Notes: generated by a model from the letters alone, not told the origin. DNA of 64,000 bases from Rhizophagus irregularis (GCF_026210795.1 NC_089442.1:682001-746000); one strand, 5' to 3'; shown: positions 33,301-44,028, numbered from the stretch's first letter. Numbers and translations: made by a program.

Positions 33301-36300
33301 AGAAATTCATACTTCATTTAAAAATTCATCAGTAGTATACTGTAAATTATCTAAGCAAATTAAAGTAACTTTTTCATTAGGCTTTCTTTCCCATTCCATT
33401 TTATCATAATTATAACATAATGGACCATTTACAAATATTGCTGAATTACTTTCATGTAATGCTTTGATATTATTAAACTGGTTTAATGGTATCCATTCAA
33501 TTATTGTGTCATTTAACCTATTAATTTCTAGTTGCATTTGTTGTATGAATTCGTCAATTTTTTCATTTTCACTAGTCCAGTTTGTAAAATTTTGTTTTAA
33601 ATCATTAATTAAACATTGCTTGCACCATTTATATTTTATATTTTTATATATATTATTACAGATTCCACAATAAACATTTTGAAGTACTATAATATAATCA
33701 TTTGTAGCTGGGCTTTGAGATATTCCATATATTTTAATAATTTTATCATATTCAGCAAAATATGATTTAATCTGTTATGATATAAAAGTTATTTTAATAA
33801 AAGCACTTAATTACAAAAAAAATTAAAATTTTATACCTCATTTAGAAATTCATTATTAATATCATTATTTTGTGAATTACTCAAATATTTTAAAGCAACT
33901 TCCTTATTAGGTATTCTTTTCTGTTCCATTTTATCATAATTATATTCTAATAAACCATCTGTCCAAATTGCTGAATATAATGGAGCAGAATCATCTTTGC
34001 CTATTTTTTTGATATCAACAAACTGTTTAAAAGGTATCCATTCAATTATAACATCATTATGCTTATTAATTTTTAATTGCATTTCTTGAATTAATTCATC
34101 AATTTTTTCATTTCCACTAGTCCAATTTGCAAAATTTTGTTTTAAATTATTTATTTGACATGGGTTACACCATTTATACCTTCTATATGTATATACTTTA
34201 CCACAGTACTTTGCTGAAACCTCAGATTTAGCGACTATAACACTTCTGGCATGTGACTATCATGTGACTATAGAGTCAATCGCTAGTGGCATTTTTTTCA
34301 TTTCGACTGTCCAGTTTCTACCTCACTACTTTATATTTTCTACATGGAAGTAATATGAAACTTTAATTATTTTTTAATTTTGATAAATACGTTTTTATTT
34401 TTGAAAATACAATTATTTTTTTTTAGAAAAATTATGGAATTATATAGATTCTAGCTTTTCACTTCATATCTTCTATATAGCGACGATAAATCATTTATTA
34501 ATTTTAATGAATAATTCGAAAATAAAATAAAATGTATTAGTATTATTAAAATGTACTTATAGTATTAGTACGAATCAGTCGAATCATTGTAAAATTTAGA
34601 CATTATGAAATGCATTATAATAAATATATAATAAAAATTCCATAAATTTAAATAATAAATTTAAATATAAGATATATCGATATAATAAAAATTCTATAAA
34701 TTTAAATAATAAACTGAATATAAATAAATTGTGTAATTAAACATAAGACATATCGATATAATAAAAATTTTATAATAAATAAATTGTGTAATTAAACATA
34801 AGATATATCGATACATATAGTTGGGGCTTCATAAACCTCGTAGCCGCGCTTATTTAAGGCAATGTATTACTAGACCTATGCTAAAGATGACTTTAGCAAG
34901 GCTTTCTTTGTGAATTAAAAGAAATTTCATACACTTTGCCAGCTGGTGAGCAAGCCTATGAAGTAACCCACATTCTTATAAGATTCACTAATAAAATAAT
35001 TTAAAAACTTTTGTAAATTTTCTATTGTTTTTCACTATGATCTAATTAGAATATACATTAACTGAAATTAATGTTTGAAATTTACAAAAATAAAATAATA
35101 ATAAATTTCAAAAATTAATTACCAGCTTTGACTTCATGTTCTTGAATCGGAATATCACGTTCAACTCTTGTTTTTAATTGCCCTGGTCACGATCACCTGG
35201 TTAAAGTAACACAATTTTTTATACAATGTTGTGTCATGTAAAACAAAAAATTCCAATATATATTTTGAAAGATATGACGTATATCTTTGCTTTTCATTAA
35301 TAAAAAGAATTAAAACAAATATCGATGATTTTTTAAAAAGAGTGAAGTTATTACCTGCATTAGTCTTTAGCACTTTTGTCGGACTTGCAGAAGATTCAAT
35401 TGAGTGGTTAATATATGATACTGCCACGACCATGCCCGCGACCACAACCTGACCTTGTTCACCACCATTTTTTCCACAACCTTCTAATCAAATTAATTGT
35501 GGCTTCTTTTTCATTTGGCACTGTAGCTTCTCGAACTTTTCATAATCTTGTCATATTAAATAAATACTAGTTATAATTGTTTAAAAATGTTCAAAAGATT
35601 TCTTATAAAATTGAAGGTACTGTAGACATGAAATTATTAATTTTATTATTGCGTGTGGTAAGAAACAAAGTTTATCAAGTTATATAAGGGAAAGTTTAAA
35701 TGTCTATTTATTTAAGTTTAATATATTTATTTAAGCTTAATATAAGAAAAAGTCTATTTAGAGAATAATTTAAGCTTTAATATATAGAACCATATCGGCT
35801 AATAATCAAAATTGGGCCTAATTTTATATAGTAATTTTGATCAACGTTACACCATCACAATTTATTATAGCGACAATTGATCTACAATTAGGGAGCAACA
35901 GTTACACATGATAATTTAAACTATTTAACCCAATTTAAACTTTTTAACCTTTGTGGCTTTTCCCTTTTCTTCTTTCTGTTGGAAAAAAAAATCTTAACGA
36001 AATGTTTCTTGTTCTCTCAGTTTTCCTGGACGCGAAATTTGGTAAGTTTGTCAAACTTTTTATTTTTAATTGTTTTTATCTTATAAGTTTTATTTCAAAG
36101 AAATTACGAAACTTTCTGTTTTTTTTTTTTAGGAGTTCAGGTTTCAGATAATTTAGTACTTCTATGCAAATATGCAAAATTTTAAAAAATGATGCGTAAA
36201 AATTTTCAGTAGGGAATAGATATTTTTTTTTAATATGTTTCTTTTAACAAAACTTTCTAACATTTCGTTCTCTCTTTTTTTAGACAGGTTGGAACTTGGA

Positions 36301-39300
36301 ACTCAGCTTTTAGATGGTGAATTCGGTGGGTTTTAGATGGATCTTCTTTATTTTATTTTAACGAAACTTTACTGGAATCGAAATCTTTTAAACAGCAGGA
36401 AGGGTCTTTAGACATGTGGGAATCCGGTGTGCTATTTTCATATTTTTTCTATAATTCATTTATTTTAATGAATGGTATTAACGGTTCATATCTTTTTTCT
36501 TTTTCTAGGTGGCTCTTTCGGGTCTCTGGAGTTCGGATGTTAAGTGTTTTGATGAAGAAGTGGCTACTAATGAACATTTTGTTTTTCTTTCATATTCTTA
36601 GAAGCGTGGGAATTTGGTGAATATTTTTTCTTCAAATTAATTCTATTAACAAAATGATTGCTAACATCTCATCTTTTAAGCGACTTTTTGGCTCTTTGGA
36701 CATGGGGATTTTGGTTAGTATTGTTGTATAGTTTAAATCTTTGATTTTTAATGAACTATTACTAACAGCTCGTTTTTAGATTTTTTTATATAGCTAATTA
36801 TTTGATATCTTTGGATAAATGAATGAATATTTTTGGATTATTCAACGAAATGATTACTAACATTTCGTTTCTTTTACTTTTTAGACGATCCCTCTCCCTT
36901 AAATAGACAGTTTTTCTCTTCGGACACGTATTTTGGTAGGGAATGGGCTCCTTTTCTTCTTTATTCACTGCTTTTAACGAACAGTTGCTAACAGTTCATT
37001 TGTTTTCTTTTTTAGACGCGTAGAACTTTGTAGAATTTTGGTGAGCGGTTTGGTCTTTTCTTTATGTTTTTAACGAACTGTTTCTAACAGTTCGTTCATT
37101 TTCCTTTTTTTTTAAAAAATAACGATAAGTTTTTGATTCTTTTTACGCTTTAGATGCGTGGAATTTTTTTTAATCTTTTTTTATTTTAATGAAATGTTTC
37201 TAATGGTTCATTTTCTTTCTTTATTTAGACATGACAGGTCATTCAGATTTCATATCTATACACATGTAATATAGATTGATTGTTCTCGAGACAAAGAATT
37301 TTGGTAAGTGTGTAATGCATAATTTTTTTTTTCTTTATTCCTCCTTTTAATGGACTCTTACGAACGTTTTTTTCTTTTATAGGCGATTTTTGGTTCTCTT
37401 GAATGAGTAAGCGTGTGGGAAATTCGAGTAGAGAGGGTTCTTTTGAATTTATTTTTTAACAGAATGAAACTTCAGGTCTCTTGGATGCGCGGGGAGCTCT
37501 TCGATTTTTTCTCCTTTTTAGACGAGTCTGTTTATTATGTATTTACCATGAATCTACTATATATTGATTATGTATTTACTGTAATTATCTACATATTTAT
37601 TATAAAGTTAATACAAATTTATTATAAATTTATTATAAATTTACTACATGTTTAATGCAAATCATATATATCATTACTTTAAATCATTTATACAGTTTCT
37701 TGCTAACATTTATATAGTTTCTTTGTGTTGGCAATACAATTTCTATATTATGATTACATATTTTCTACATTAAATACATACAACTGCGTTAGAACTAACA
37801 TAGAGTAGCCGTACGCCTACTACATTAAGTGGCGGCAGCATGGCTACTACATAGCCGCGATTTCGTGGGTTTCAGCAAAGTATTCACAATAACAATCTTG
37901 AAGTATTAAAATATAATTTTTTGTTTCTGAGATTTGAGATACTCCATATATTTTAATGTCAAAATCATCTGATTCAAATAATGATGAATTATCCTATTAT
38001 AAAGAAAAAAATTATTATACTTAAAATGAATAGCATAGTAATAAAAATTTCATACCTCCTTTAGAAATTCATCATTGGTTAGTTTAAAAGAATTATCGTA
38101 AAATATTAAATTGATTTTTTCATTAGGATTTCTTTTCCATTCCATTTTATCATAATTATAACATAGTGGTCCATTCATCCAAATTGCTGAATATAACGTT
38201 GTGCCCATTTCTTTGATATAATCAAACTGATTATATGGTATCCATTCAAATATTGCATCGTCTAATTTATCAATTTTTAATTGCGCTTTTTGAATGAATT
38301 TATCAACTTTTTCGTTCCCGCTGGTCCAACTTGCAAAATTTTGTTTTAAGTTATTTATTTGACATGGGTTACACCATTTGTACCTTTTACCTGTATATAT
38401 TTTGCCACAGTTTTCACAATAACAATCTTGAAGTACCATAATATAACCTTTTGTATCTATGTCTTGAGATATTCCATATATTGTAATAATATTACTATGA
38501 TCGTCATTTTCAATAGTATATGATTTAGCCTGTTAAAATATAAAATAGTTATTTTAATTAAAAACGCTTAGATTAATTAGATTAAATTAGATTAACTTTC
38601 GAAGGATTCAAAAAAAATTTCAGACCTCATTTAAAAATTCATTGATAATATTATTTGAATCAACTAAATATTTTAAAGCAACTTTTTTATTAGGCATCCT
38701 TATCCGTTCTATTTTATCATAATTATATTTTAATGGACCATCTGTCCATATTGCTGAACATATTATACTATAATCATCTTTATCTATTTCTTTAATATCA
38801 TTAAGCTGATTATATGGTATCCATTCAACTACTATGTCATCATAATTTCTAATTTTTAGTCGCATTTCTTGAATTAATTCAATAATTTTTTCATTACTGC
38901 TAGTCCAATTTATAAAATTAGTTTTTAGATTATTTATTTGACATAATTTACACCATTTATAGCTCAAATCAGTATATATTTCATTACATATTTCACAATG
39001 CTTTCCATTTTCAAGAACTATAATATATTTTTTTGTATCTGGATTTTGGGATATTCCATATATTTTAATAATATTATCATATTCAACAAAATAGGATTTA
39101 ATCTATTAATTATTAAATATAAGAAAGGTTATAAAAATAAATTATATTGCAAAGAAATTAGAAAATTTCATACCTTATTTAAAAATTCATTTGTAATATT
39201 ATTTTGTGAATTAACTAAATATTTTAAAGTAACCTCTTTATTAGATATCTTTTTCTGTTCTATCTTATTATAATTATATTTTAATGAACCATCTGTCCAT

Positions 39301-41827
39301 ATTGCTGAATATAATGGAGCAGAATCATTTTTGCCTACTTTTTTGATTTCATTAAGCTGATTATATGGTATCCATTCAACTATTATATCATTACAATTTT
39401 TAATTTTCAATTGCATTTCTTGAATTAATTCATCAATTTGATTATTTCCACTGGTCCAATTCACAAAATTCTTCTTTAAATTATTTATCTGGCATGTTTT
39501 GCACCATTTATTATTAGTATATATATTAATACATTCTTCACAAATAATCCCATCTTGAATAACTAAGATATAATTTTTTGTATCAGGATTTTGAGATATT
39601 CCATATATTTTAGGAAAATTATCTATACTTTCAATAGAATAAAATTCAGTTTCCTAGATATATTAAAAATTATTATATTAAAAAATAATATTAATAAAAA
39701 AATTACAATGAAATTAAAATTTTGTACCTTATTTAAAATTTTATTGGTAATATTTTGTGAATTATATAAACATTTTAAAGCAACTTCTCTATTAGGTATC
39801 CTTTCCCATTCATTTTGCATATACTTTAATGGGCCATTTATCCATATTGCTGAATATAGTAAGGTGAGATCGCTTTTACCTATTTTTTTAATATTATTAA
39901 ACTGGTTATATGGTATCCATTCAAATATTGTATCATCATGTCTTTCAAATTCTAATTGCATTCCTTGAATAAATTTATCAATTATTTTATTTCTACTAGT
40001 CCAATTTGCAAAATTTGTTTTTAAATTATTTATTTGACATGATTCACACCAATTTAAGTATATTAATGTGTATATTTCTCCACACTTTTCACAATGATTT
40101 CCATATTCAAGAACTAAAAGATAATTTTTTGTATTTGGGTTTTGTGATATTCCATATATTTTAGGAGGATTACAAGTAAAATCGTCCTCATCTATTACAA
40201 TATCATATGGTTTAATTTGCTAAAATATAAAAGATTTTTATTATACACATGTAATAAGGAATCATAAATATTATAAATGAATTTGAAATTTTATACCTCA
40301 TTTAAAAACTCTTCAGTAATATCTTGTGAATTATGTAAATATTTTAAAGCAACTTTAATATTAGGTATTCTTTTCCATTTATAATAATCATGTTGCAATG
40401 GACCATTCATCCAATTTGCTAAATATAATGTAAAAAAATCACCTTGAACTATTTCTTTAATATTATTAAATTGATTATATGGTATCCATTCAACTACTGT
40501 ATTATTATACTTTTCAATTCTTAATTGCATACATTGAATAACTTCATCAATTATTTCATTTCCACTAGTCCAATTTACAAAATTTTGTTTTAAATTATTT
40601 ATTTGACATGAATTGCACCATTTATAATTTAAATCTTTATACATTTTACCACAGTTTTCACAATGCCAATCTTGAAGTACTATAATATAATCTTTTGAAT
40701 CTGGGTTTTGAGATATTCCATATACTTTGACGATATTGTTAAAACGATTTAATCCATAATTTTTTGAAAAAAGTTTAGATGCTTCAATGACACAATCCCT
40801 TATACGTTTTTCAGTAATATATGTTTTAATCTGTAAAATATAAGAAAAATCATTAACACTAAGTATTTATATTGAATTATAAAGAAACCAGAAATTCATA
40901 CTTCATTTAAAAATTCATCAGTAGTATACTGTAAATTATCTAAGCAAATTAAAGTAACTTTTTCATTAGGCTTTCTTTCCCATTCCATTTTATCATAATT
41001 ATAACATAATGGACCATTTACAAATATTGCTGAATTACTTTCATGTAATGCTTTGATATTATTAAACTGGTTTAATGGTATCCATTCAATTATTGTGTCA
41101 TTTAACCTATTAATTTCTAGTTGCATTTGTTGTATGAATTCGTCAATTTTTTCATTTTCACTAGTCCAGTTTGTAAAATTTTGTTTTAAATCATTAATTA
41201 AACATTGCTTGCACCATTTATATTTTATATTTTTATATATATTATTACAGATTCCACAATAAACATTTTGAAGTACTATAATATAATCATTTGTAGCTGG
41301 GCTTTGAGATATTCCATATATTTTAATAATTTTATCATATTCAGCAAAATATGATTTAATCTGTTATGATATAAAAGTTATTTTAATAAAAGCACTTAAT
41401 TACAAAAAAAATTAAAATTTTATACCTCATTTAGAAATTCATTATTAATATCATTATTTTGTGAATTACTCAAATATTTTAAAGCAACTTCCTTATTAGG
41501 TATTCTTTTCTGTTCCATTTTATCATAATTATATTCTAATAAACCATCTTTCCAAATTGCTGAATATAATGGAGCAGAATCATCTTTGCCTATTTTTTTG
41601 ATATCAACAAACTGTTTAAAAGGTATCCATTCAATTATAACATCATTATGCTTATTAATTTTTAATTGCATTTCTTGAATTAATTCATCGATTTTTTCGT
41701 TACCGCTGGTCCAGTTTGTAAAATTTTGTTTTAAATCATTTATTTGACATGGTTCACACCATTTATAATTAATTTTTGTGTATATTTCACCACATTTTTT
41801 ACATGTAATATCATCTTGAGATTTCAT
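29508..41827 (-). CDS. Kinase gene with 14 tandem N-lobe exons
   Basis: Fifteen exons in one frame, all introns phase 0, GT-AG and mostly 57-96 bp: 41827-41426, 41360-40902, 40830-40297, 40219-39728, 39653-39174, 39102-38626, 38529-38056, 37993-33837 (split by a transposon), 33771-33313, 33241-32708, 32630-32139, 32064-31585, 31513-31043, 30975-30412, 30338-29508. Without the transposon the product is about 2,543 residues. Exons 2-14 each run from a kinase hinge strand (YGISQ-P-T) through a Cys-x2-Cys … KWC-x2-C ribbon and NWTSGNE to the N-lobe end (N)E/K-V. Exon 15 gives the C-lobe. An ordinary family member has only one such N-lobe exon. One giant protein, mutually exclusive exons, or a mostly dead array are all possible. 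Seen: the exons and frames. Inferred: that they are spliced together. Confidence 0.65.
30412..30975 (-). CDS. Kinase array exon 14: intact N-lobe
   Basis: 188 codons. This is the only module with a canonical glycine loop (IGKGGFSTVYSALW) together with the VALK lysine. It lies next to the C-lobe exon, so modules 14 and 15 together make a complete kinase. It also has ~30 extra residues before the hinge and a CKKC…CKSC ribbon. Confidence 0.8.
31043..31513 (-). CDS. Kinase array exon 13
   Basis: 157 codons. Counterpart of exon 6, but identity stops inside the exon near 31243. Loop region IDKNNCNIIYSAIW lacks glycines; VALK is kept. Ribbon CEIC…CKLC. Confidence 0.7.
31585..32064 (-). CDS. Kinase array exon 12
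   Basis: 160 codons, the same sequence as exon 5 (offset 7,589). Loop VGKNDSAPLYSAIW, lysine in VTLK. Ribbon CEEC…CKTC. Confidence 0.7.
32139..32630 (-). CDS. Kinase array exon 11
   Basis: 164 codons, duplicate of exon 4. Loop IGKSDLTLLYSAIW, lysine in VALK. Donor AAG|GTACAA. Confidence 0.7.
32708..33241 (-). CDS. Kinase array exon 10
   Basis: 178 codons, duplicate of exon 3. It has about 25 extra residues before the hinge. Loop IVQGDFFTLYLANW, lysine in VALK. Confidence 0.7.
33313..33771 (-). CDS. Kinase array exon 9
   Basis: 153 codons, duplicate of exon 2. The loop is shortened (HESNSAIFVNG) and the ATP lysine is replaced (VTLI), so this N-lobe cannot bind ATP normally. Confidence 0.7.
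33837..37993 (-). CDS. Kinase array exon 8, split by a transposon
   Basis: Coding parts are 37993-37881 and 34206-33837. Removing 34209-37880 and one TA copy leaves an open 161-codon exon with a proper ribbon (CEYCGKVY…CNPC). The 3' part (33837-34100) matches exon 1 apart from one base (33961), while the ribbon is closer to exon 7, so this exon is a recombinant. Confidence 0.7.
34618..34815. repeat. ~65 bp tandem repeat inside the transposon
   Basis: Three degenerate units share ataagatatatcgatataataaaaatt followed by taaatttaaataataaa or ataaattgtgtaattaaac. Confidence 0.6.
35930..37520 (+). repeat. Microexon-like array with branch-site hairpins
   Basis: About a dozen degenerate units of roughly 100-150 bp. 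Each has a TTTT(T)AG acceptor, a 15-60 base segment (often agACGCG or GTGGGAAT, ending gaaTTTG), a GTAAGT/GTGAGC-like donor, and then an inverted repeat such as AACGAACTGTT…AACAGTTCGTT whose right arm begins at a CTAAC branch-site motif. No long ORF runs through. Confidence 0.5.
38056..38529 (-). CDS. Kinase array exon 7
   Basis: 158 codons with a shortened loop (MGTTLYSAIW) and no ATP lysine (INLIFYDN). Ribbon CENC…CNPC. Confidence 0.7.
38626..39102 (-). CDS. Kinase array exon 6
   Basis: 159 codons. Loop IDKDDYSIICSAIW lacks glycines; VALK present. Donor GAG|GTCTGA is the least typical of the set. Confidence 0.7.
39174..39653 (-). CDS. Kinase array exon 5
   Basis: 160 codons starting ETEFYS, hinge YGISQNPDTKNYILVIQ. 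Loop VGKNDSAPLYSAIW. Confidence 0.7.
39728..40219 (-). CDS. Kinase array exon 4
   Basis: 164 codons starting QIKPYD. Ribbon CEKCGE…CESC. In the linker, NWTSRN replaces NWTSGN. Confidence 0.7.
40297..40830 (-). CDS. Kinase array exon 3
   Basis: 178 codons, the longest of this block. Ribbon CENCGK…CNSC, lysine in VALKYL. Confidence 0.7.
40902..41360 (-). CDS. Kinase array exon 2
   Basis: 153 codons starting IKSYFAEYD. Ribbon CGIC…CKQC; NWTSEN in the linker. Glycine loop and ATP lysine are both lost. Confidence 0.7.
41426..41827 (-). CDS. Kinase array exon 1 with start codon
   Basis: 134 codons from an ATG at 41827 (MKSQDDITCKKCGEIY), the usual start of this kinase family; another in-frame ATG lies upstream at 41902 but leads to an unrelated segment. 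Ribbon CKKC…CEPC, loop IGKDDSAPLYSAIW, VALK present. Confidence 0.75.
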
Positions 41828-41919
41828 TGTGATTTCAAGTTGTTTTCTTCGGAAGAGAAATTTGTTTAATATTATGATCGGCACAAAAAATGCATCATAC
41901 AAATTACGTTTGATGTGCG

Positions 41920-42430
41920 ACCGATCAACAAATTAATGACTTACACCAACTTTATTTGTGAGACAAATATAAATCTTGATATGCAAAAAAAATTTCATTT
42001 ATAACAATTTTAAGCACCTTTAACAAAAATGTAAATAATGATTTTTTTTTTTAAGATAAAATATTAGTTGATTATTATTAACAAAGAATTTAAATTTATC
42101 TAATAATATAAAAATAAGAACTTTTTCTGAATTTTTATTTTCGATCCGGATAGAAACCGTTATCCGGATAAACTAAAAAAAAAAATTGTACGGTTTTTAT
42201 CCGGATTATCCGACTTAGAGGATAGATACCGAATCTGGAGTTAGAGTTTCGAACCGGATTTATTTTTTGAATTCGGATTGGAAACGAATAAATCCGGTTA
42301 CCTTCGGTTTAATCCGGATATAATAAATCTGTTTTAATTTCGGCCAGATTAATTATTAAATTTTAAATAAAACACGCAGAGGCATTGCAAAGCACCCTAT
42401 TACGTCATTTACATAAGTTTTGATTAGTTA
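41920..42430. repeat. Upstream region with TCCGGAT palindromes
   Basis: Likely promoter side of the kinase array. From 42140 to 42340 many TCCGGAT/ATCCGG motifs recur at short spacing; a related cluster in opposite layout lies at 43018-43165, suggesting the two ends of one element. Confidence 0.4.
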
Positions 42431-42745
42431 TTTGTTTAATAATACTTTTTTTGCAACATTTCTAACAAACTGAAACGTTTTTTTTCTCACCATTAGACAC
42501 GAATCCAGGCTGCTAAGTGGGGAAGGGAGGATTGGACGCAAACCCTTTAGACGCGAACCATGGGGAAGGAGTTGAGGAAGGAAATTTCTTATAATTAAGT
42601 AATGTTCCTAATAAAACATTTATTTCTTTTTGTAGAAGTACCATTAACACAAACACAAGGTAAATAGGAAAGGGTGAAAATTTTTAATTATTTTGAAGAA
42701 ATGTTTTTAACGAAACATTTCTTTTTTCTTCTGTAGGAATACTGT
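42430..42745 (+). repeat. Microexon-like array (third array)
   Basis: Units related to those at 35930-37520: catttctaac, TTAG then ACACGAA or ACGCGAA segments, a TTTTTGTAG acceptor with a 24-base segment ending acaag and GTAAAT donor, then AACGAAACATTT and CTGTAG. Confidence 0.4.
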
Positions 42746-42755
42746 TAAATGTTTA

Positions 42756-43010
42756 GCCGATCAAAAAATATTAAATTTGCAGGGTTGGGGGAAAATTGAA
42801 TTATTATATAATAAAAAAATCATATTTGCAGAAATTTCATACGCACAAAAAGCATAATTGACCGGCATAATTCTGGCCAAATTATAAATTTGACCAGAAT
42901 TATAATTTCCATTTAGGAAATTAAATGCAAAAAAGGATATGATCGGCATAGCCGTTGTTATAATTCTGGCCAAAATTATAATTTGGCCAGAATTACTGCC
43001 GATCAATAAT
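42756..43010. mobile_element. MITE-like block with ATTCTGGCCAAA palindromes
   Basis: Two internal palindromes, ATAATTCTGGCCAAATTATA…CAGAATTAT, at about 42868 and 42959, are flanked by gccgatca at 42756 and 42995. The same ATAATTCTGGCCA core occurs at 47505 and 62098. Confidence 0.45.
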
Positions 43011-43017
43011 AATCTTT

Positions 43018-43190
43018 GCTATGATAAACCGGATATAATAAAACCGAATATAATAAATCCGGATGAAACGAATCCGAAGCAACCAAATCTCTCCGGTTTT
43101 AAATCCGAACCGGGAGAATCCGGATTTAAATCCGAATGTCGAAGGTCGGATCCAAACTCGGTTTCAATAAATAAAATTGGTATCATTAGC
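43018..43190. repeat. Cluster of TCCGGAT-type motifs
   Basis: Contains repeated aatccgga, aaaccgg and aatccgaa units. Counterpart of the cluster at 42140-42340. Confidence 0.45.
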
Positions 43191-43830
43191 TTAATCAAAT
43201 TCGTATTACAAATTTAACGTGTGAAAAAAAATAAATTTTTAATTTCTTTCAGCACTATGAATTTTATCTGAATTATATTAGAAGTTTCAATTTTTGAAAT
43301 CTTAGAAATGTAAATATTTTTGGCACTTGCACAAAATGTAATATGTATCAGTTCGTCGGAAATGTCACATGAGTTGACGATCATTAATAAATAAAGTTTG
43401 TGTAACCTATCATGCCAATCAATCTTTTAAGTAAATTAAGCTATATATATAATAAAAAAAAAAAAAAATTTACCGTTTATTCCTTATATGCTTTTCGACA
43501 ATTTTTTAAAATTTTTTTTAGTTATTTTAATATTTAAAATAAAAATATTATCTAAACTTTACACACTTTTTTACCTACATGTCGATGATTGCACTTTTAA
43601 ACGTACTTGAAAGCTCGTAAATACTACCCAGATATTTGTATTTCGTAGCTATTTTTCGTTTTACGTAAAAAAAAATTGACGTTTTGACTGCTGATTTTGT
43701 AAAAACTGCAAAATTTCGTTTTTGTATATATGATAACAAGGTAAAACATATATTAAATCAAGAATAACTTGTTTATTTAACTTTGTAAATATTATACAAT
43801 AATAATACATGAATTTATTTGATTTAATTA

Positions 43831-44028
43831 TTATTTATTAATACGATGATTCCACCAACCATATACCCTTTTCTTATCCCATTCAGCTCCAAGTAATTGA
43901 AGCGTCTCGTCATATATATGGCTTGGAATCTTTTCATAAGCCAACAGACGTTCCAGTATTTGCTCTTCATGCGCAAGTACTTTTCTTCGTCTTTTGGAAG
44001 TCTGGTTATTATGGTCATCAAAACGTAG
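43831..44028 (-). CDS. Terminal exon of an unrecognised gene
   Basis: From an acceptor (TACTTTAG) at 44029 the exon reads LRFDDHNNQTSKRRRKV, then a charged helix (EEQILERLLAYEK) and ends GAEWDKKRVYGWWNHRINK before TAA at 43831: 65 residues. The basic C-terminal helix with WW looks homeodomain-like and resembles DNA-binding ends of mobile-element proteins, but I cannot name the family. No upstream exons were found, so this may be a fragment. The 78-residue ORF in another frame of the same DNA looks less protein-like. Confidence 0.4.
   Translation of the reverse strand, partial: LRFDDHNNQTSKRRRKVLAHEEQILERLLAYEKIPSHIYDETLQLLGAEWDKKRVYGWWNHRINK

Larger units (their letters stand above)
31244..34100. 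repeat. Segmental duplication, copy A
   Basis: Matches 38833-41689 at a constant offset of 7,589 bases, with a single difference noticed (33961 G versus 41550 T). It covers exons 9-12 plus parts of 8 and 13. The flanks diverge at both ends. Confidence 0.9.
34209..37880. mobile_element. 3.67 kb TA-flanked inverted-repeat transposon
   Basis: Ends are CTTTGCTGAAACC and its exact inverse, with weaker similarity for ~20 more bases (…GCG-CTAT). It is flanked by TA on both sides (34207-34208 and 37881-37882), the target duplication used by Tc1/mariner-type and some other elements. The interior has no recognisable transposase, so it is probably non-autonomous. It contains ~65 bp tandem units at 34618-34815 and a microexon-like array at 35930-37520. 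The intact duplicate array at 38-42 kb lacks it. Confidence 0.8.
38833..41689. repeat. Segmental duplication, copy B
   Basis: Partner of 31244-34100. It covers exons 2-5 and parts of 1 and 6. Near identity including introns means a recent duplication or ongoing gene conversion. Confidence 0.9.

Noticed and set aside
35161-35452. ORFs on both strands inside the TA-flanked transposon, as a transposase
   Set aside because: 73-94 codons, no DDE/D motif or helix-turn-helix seen; left unannotated.
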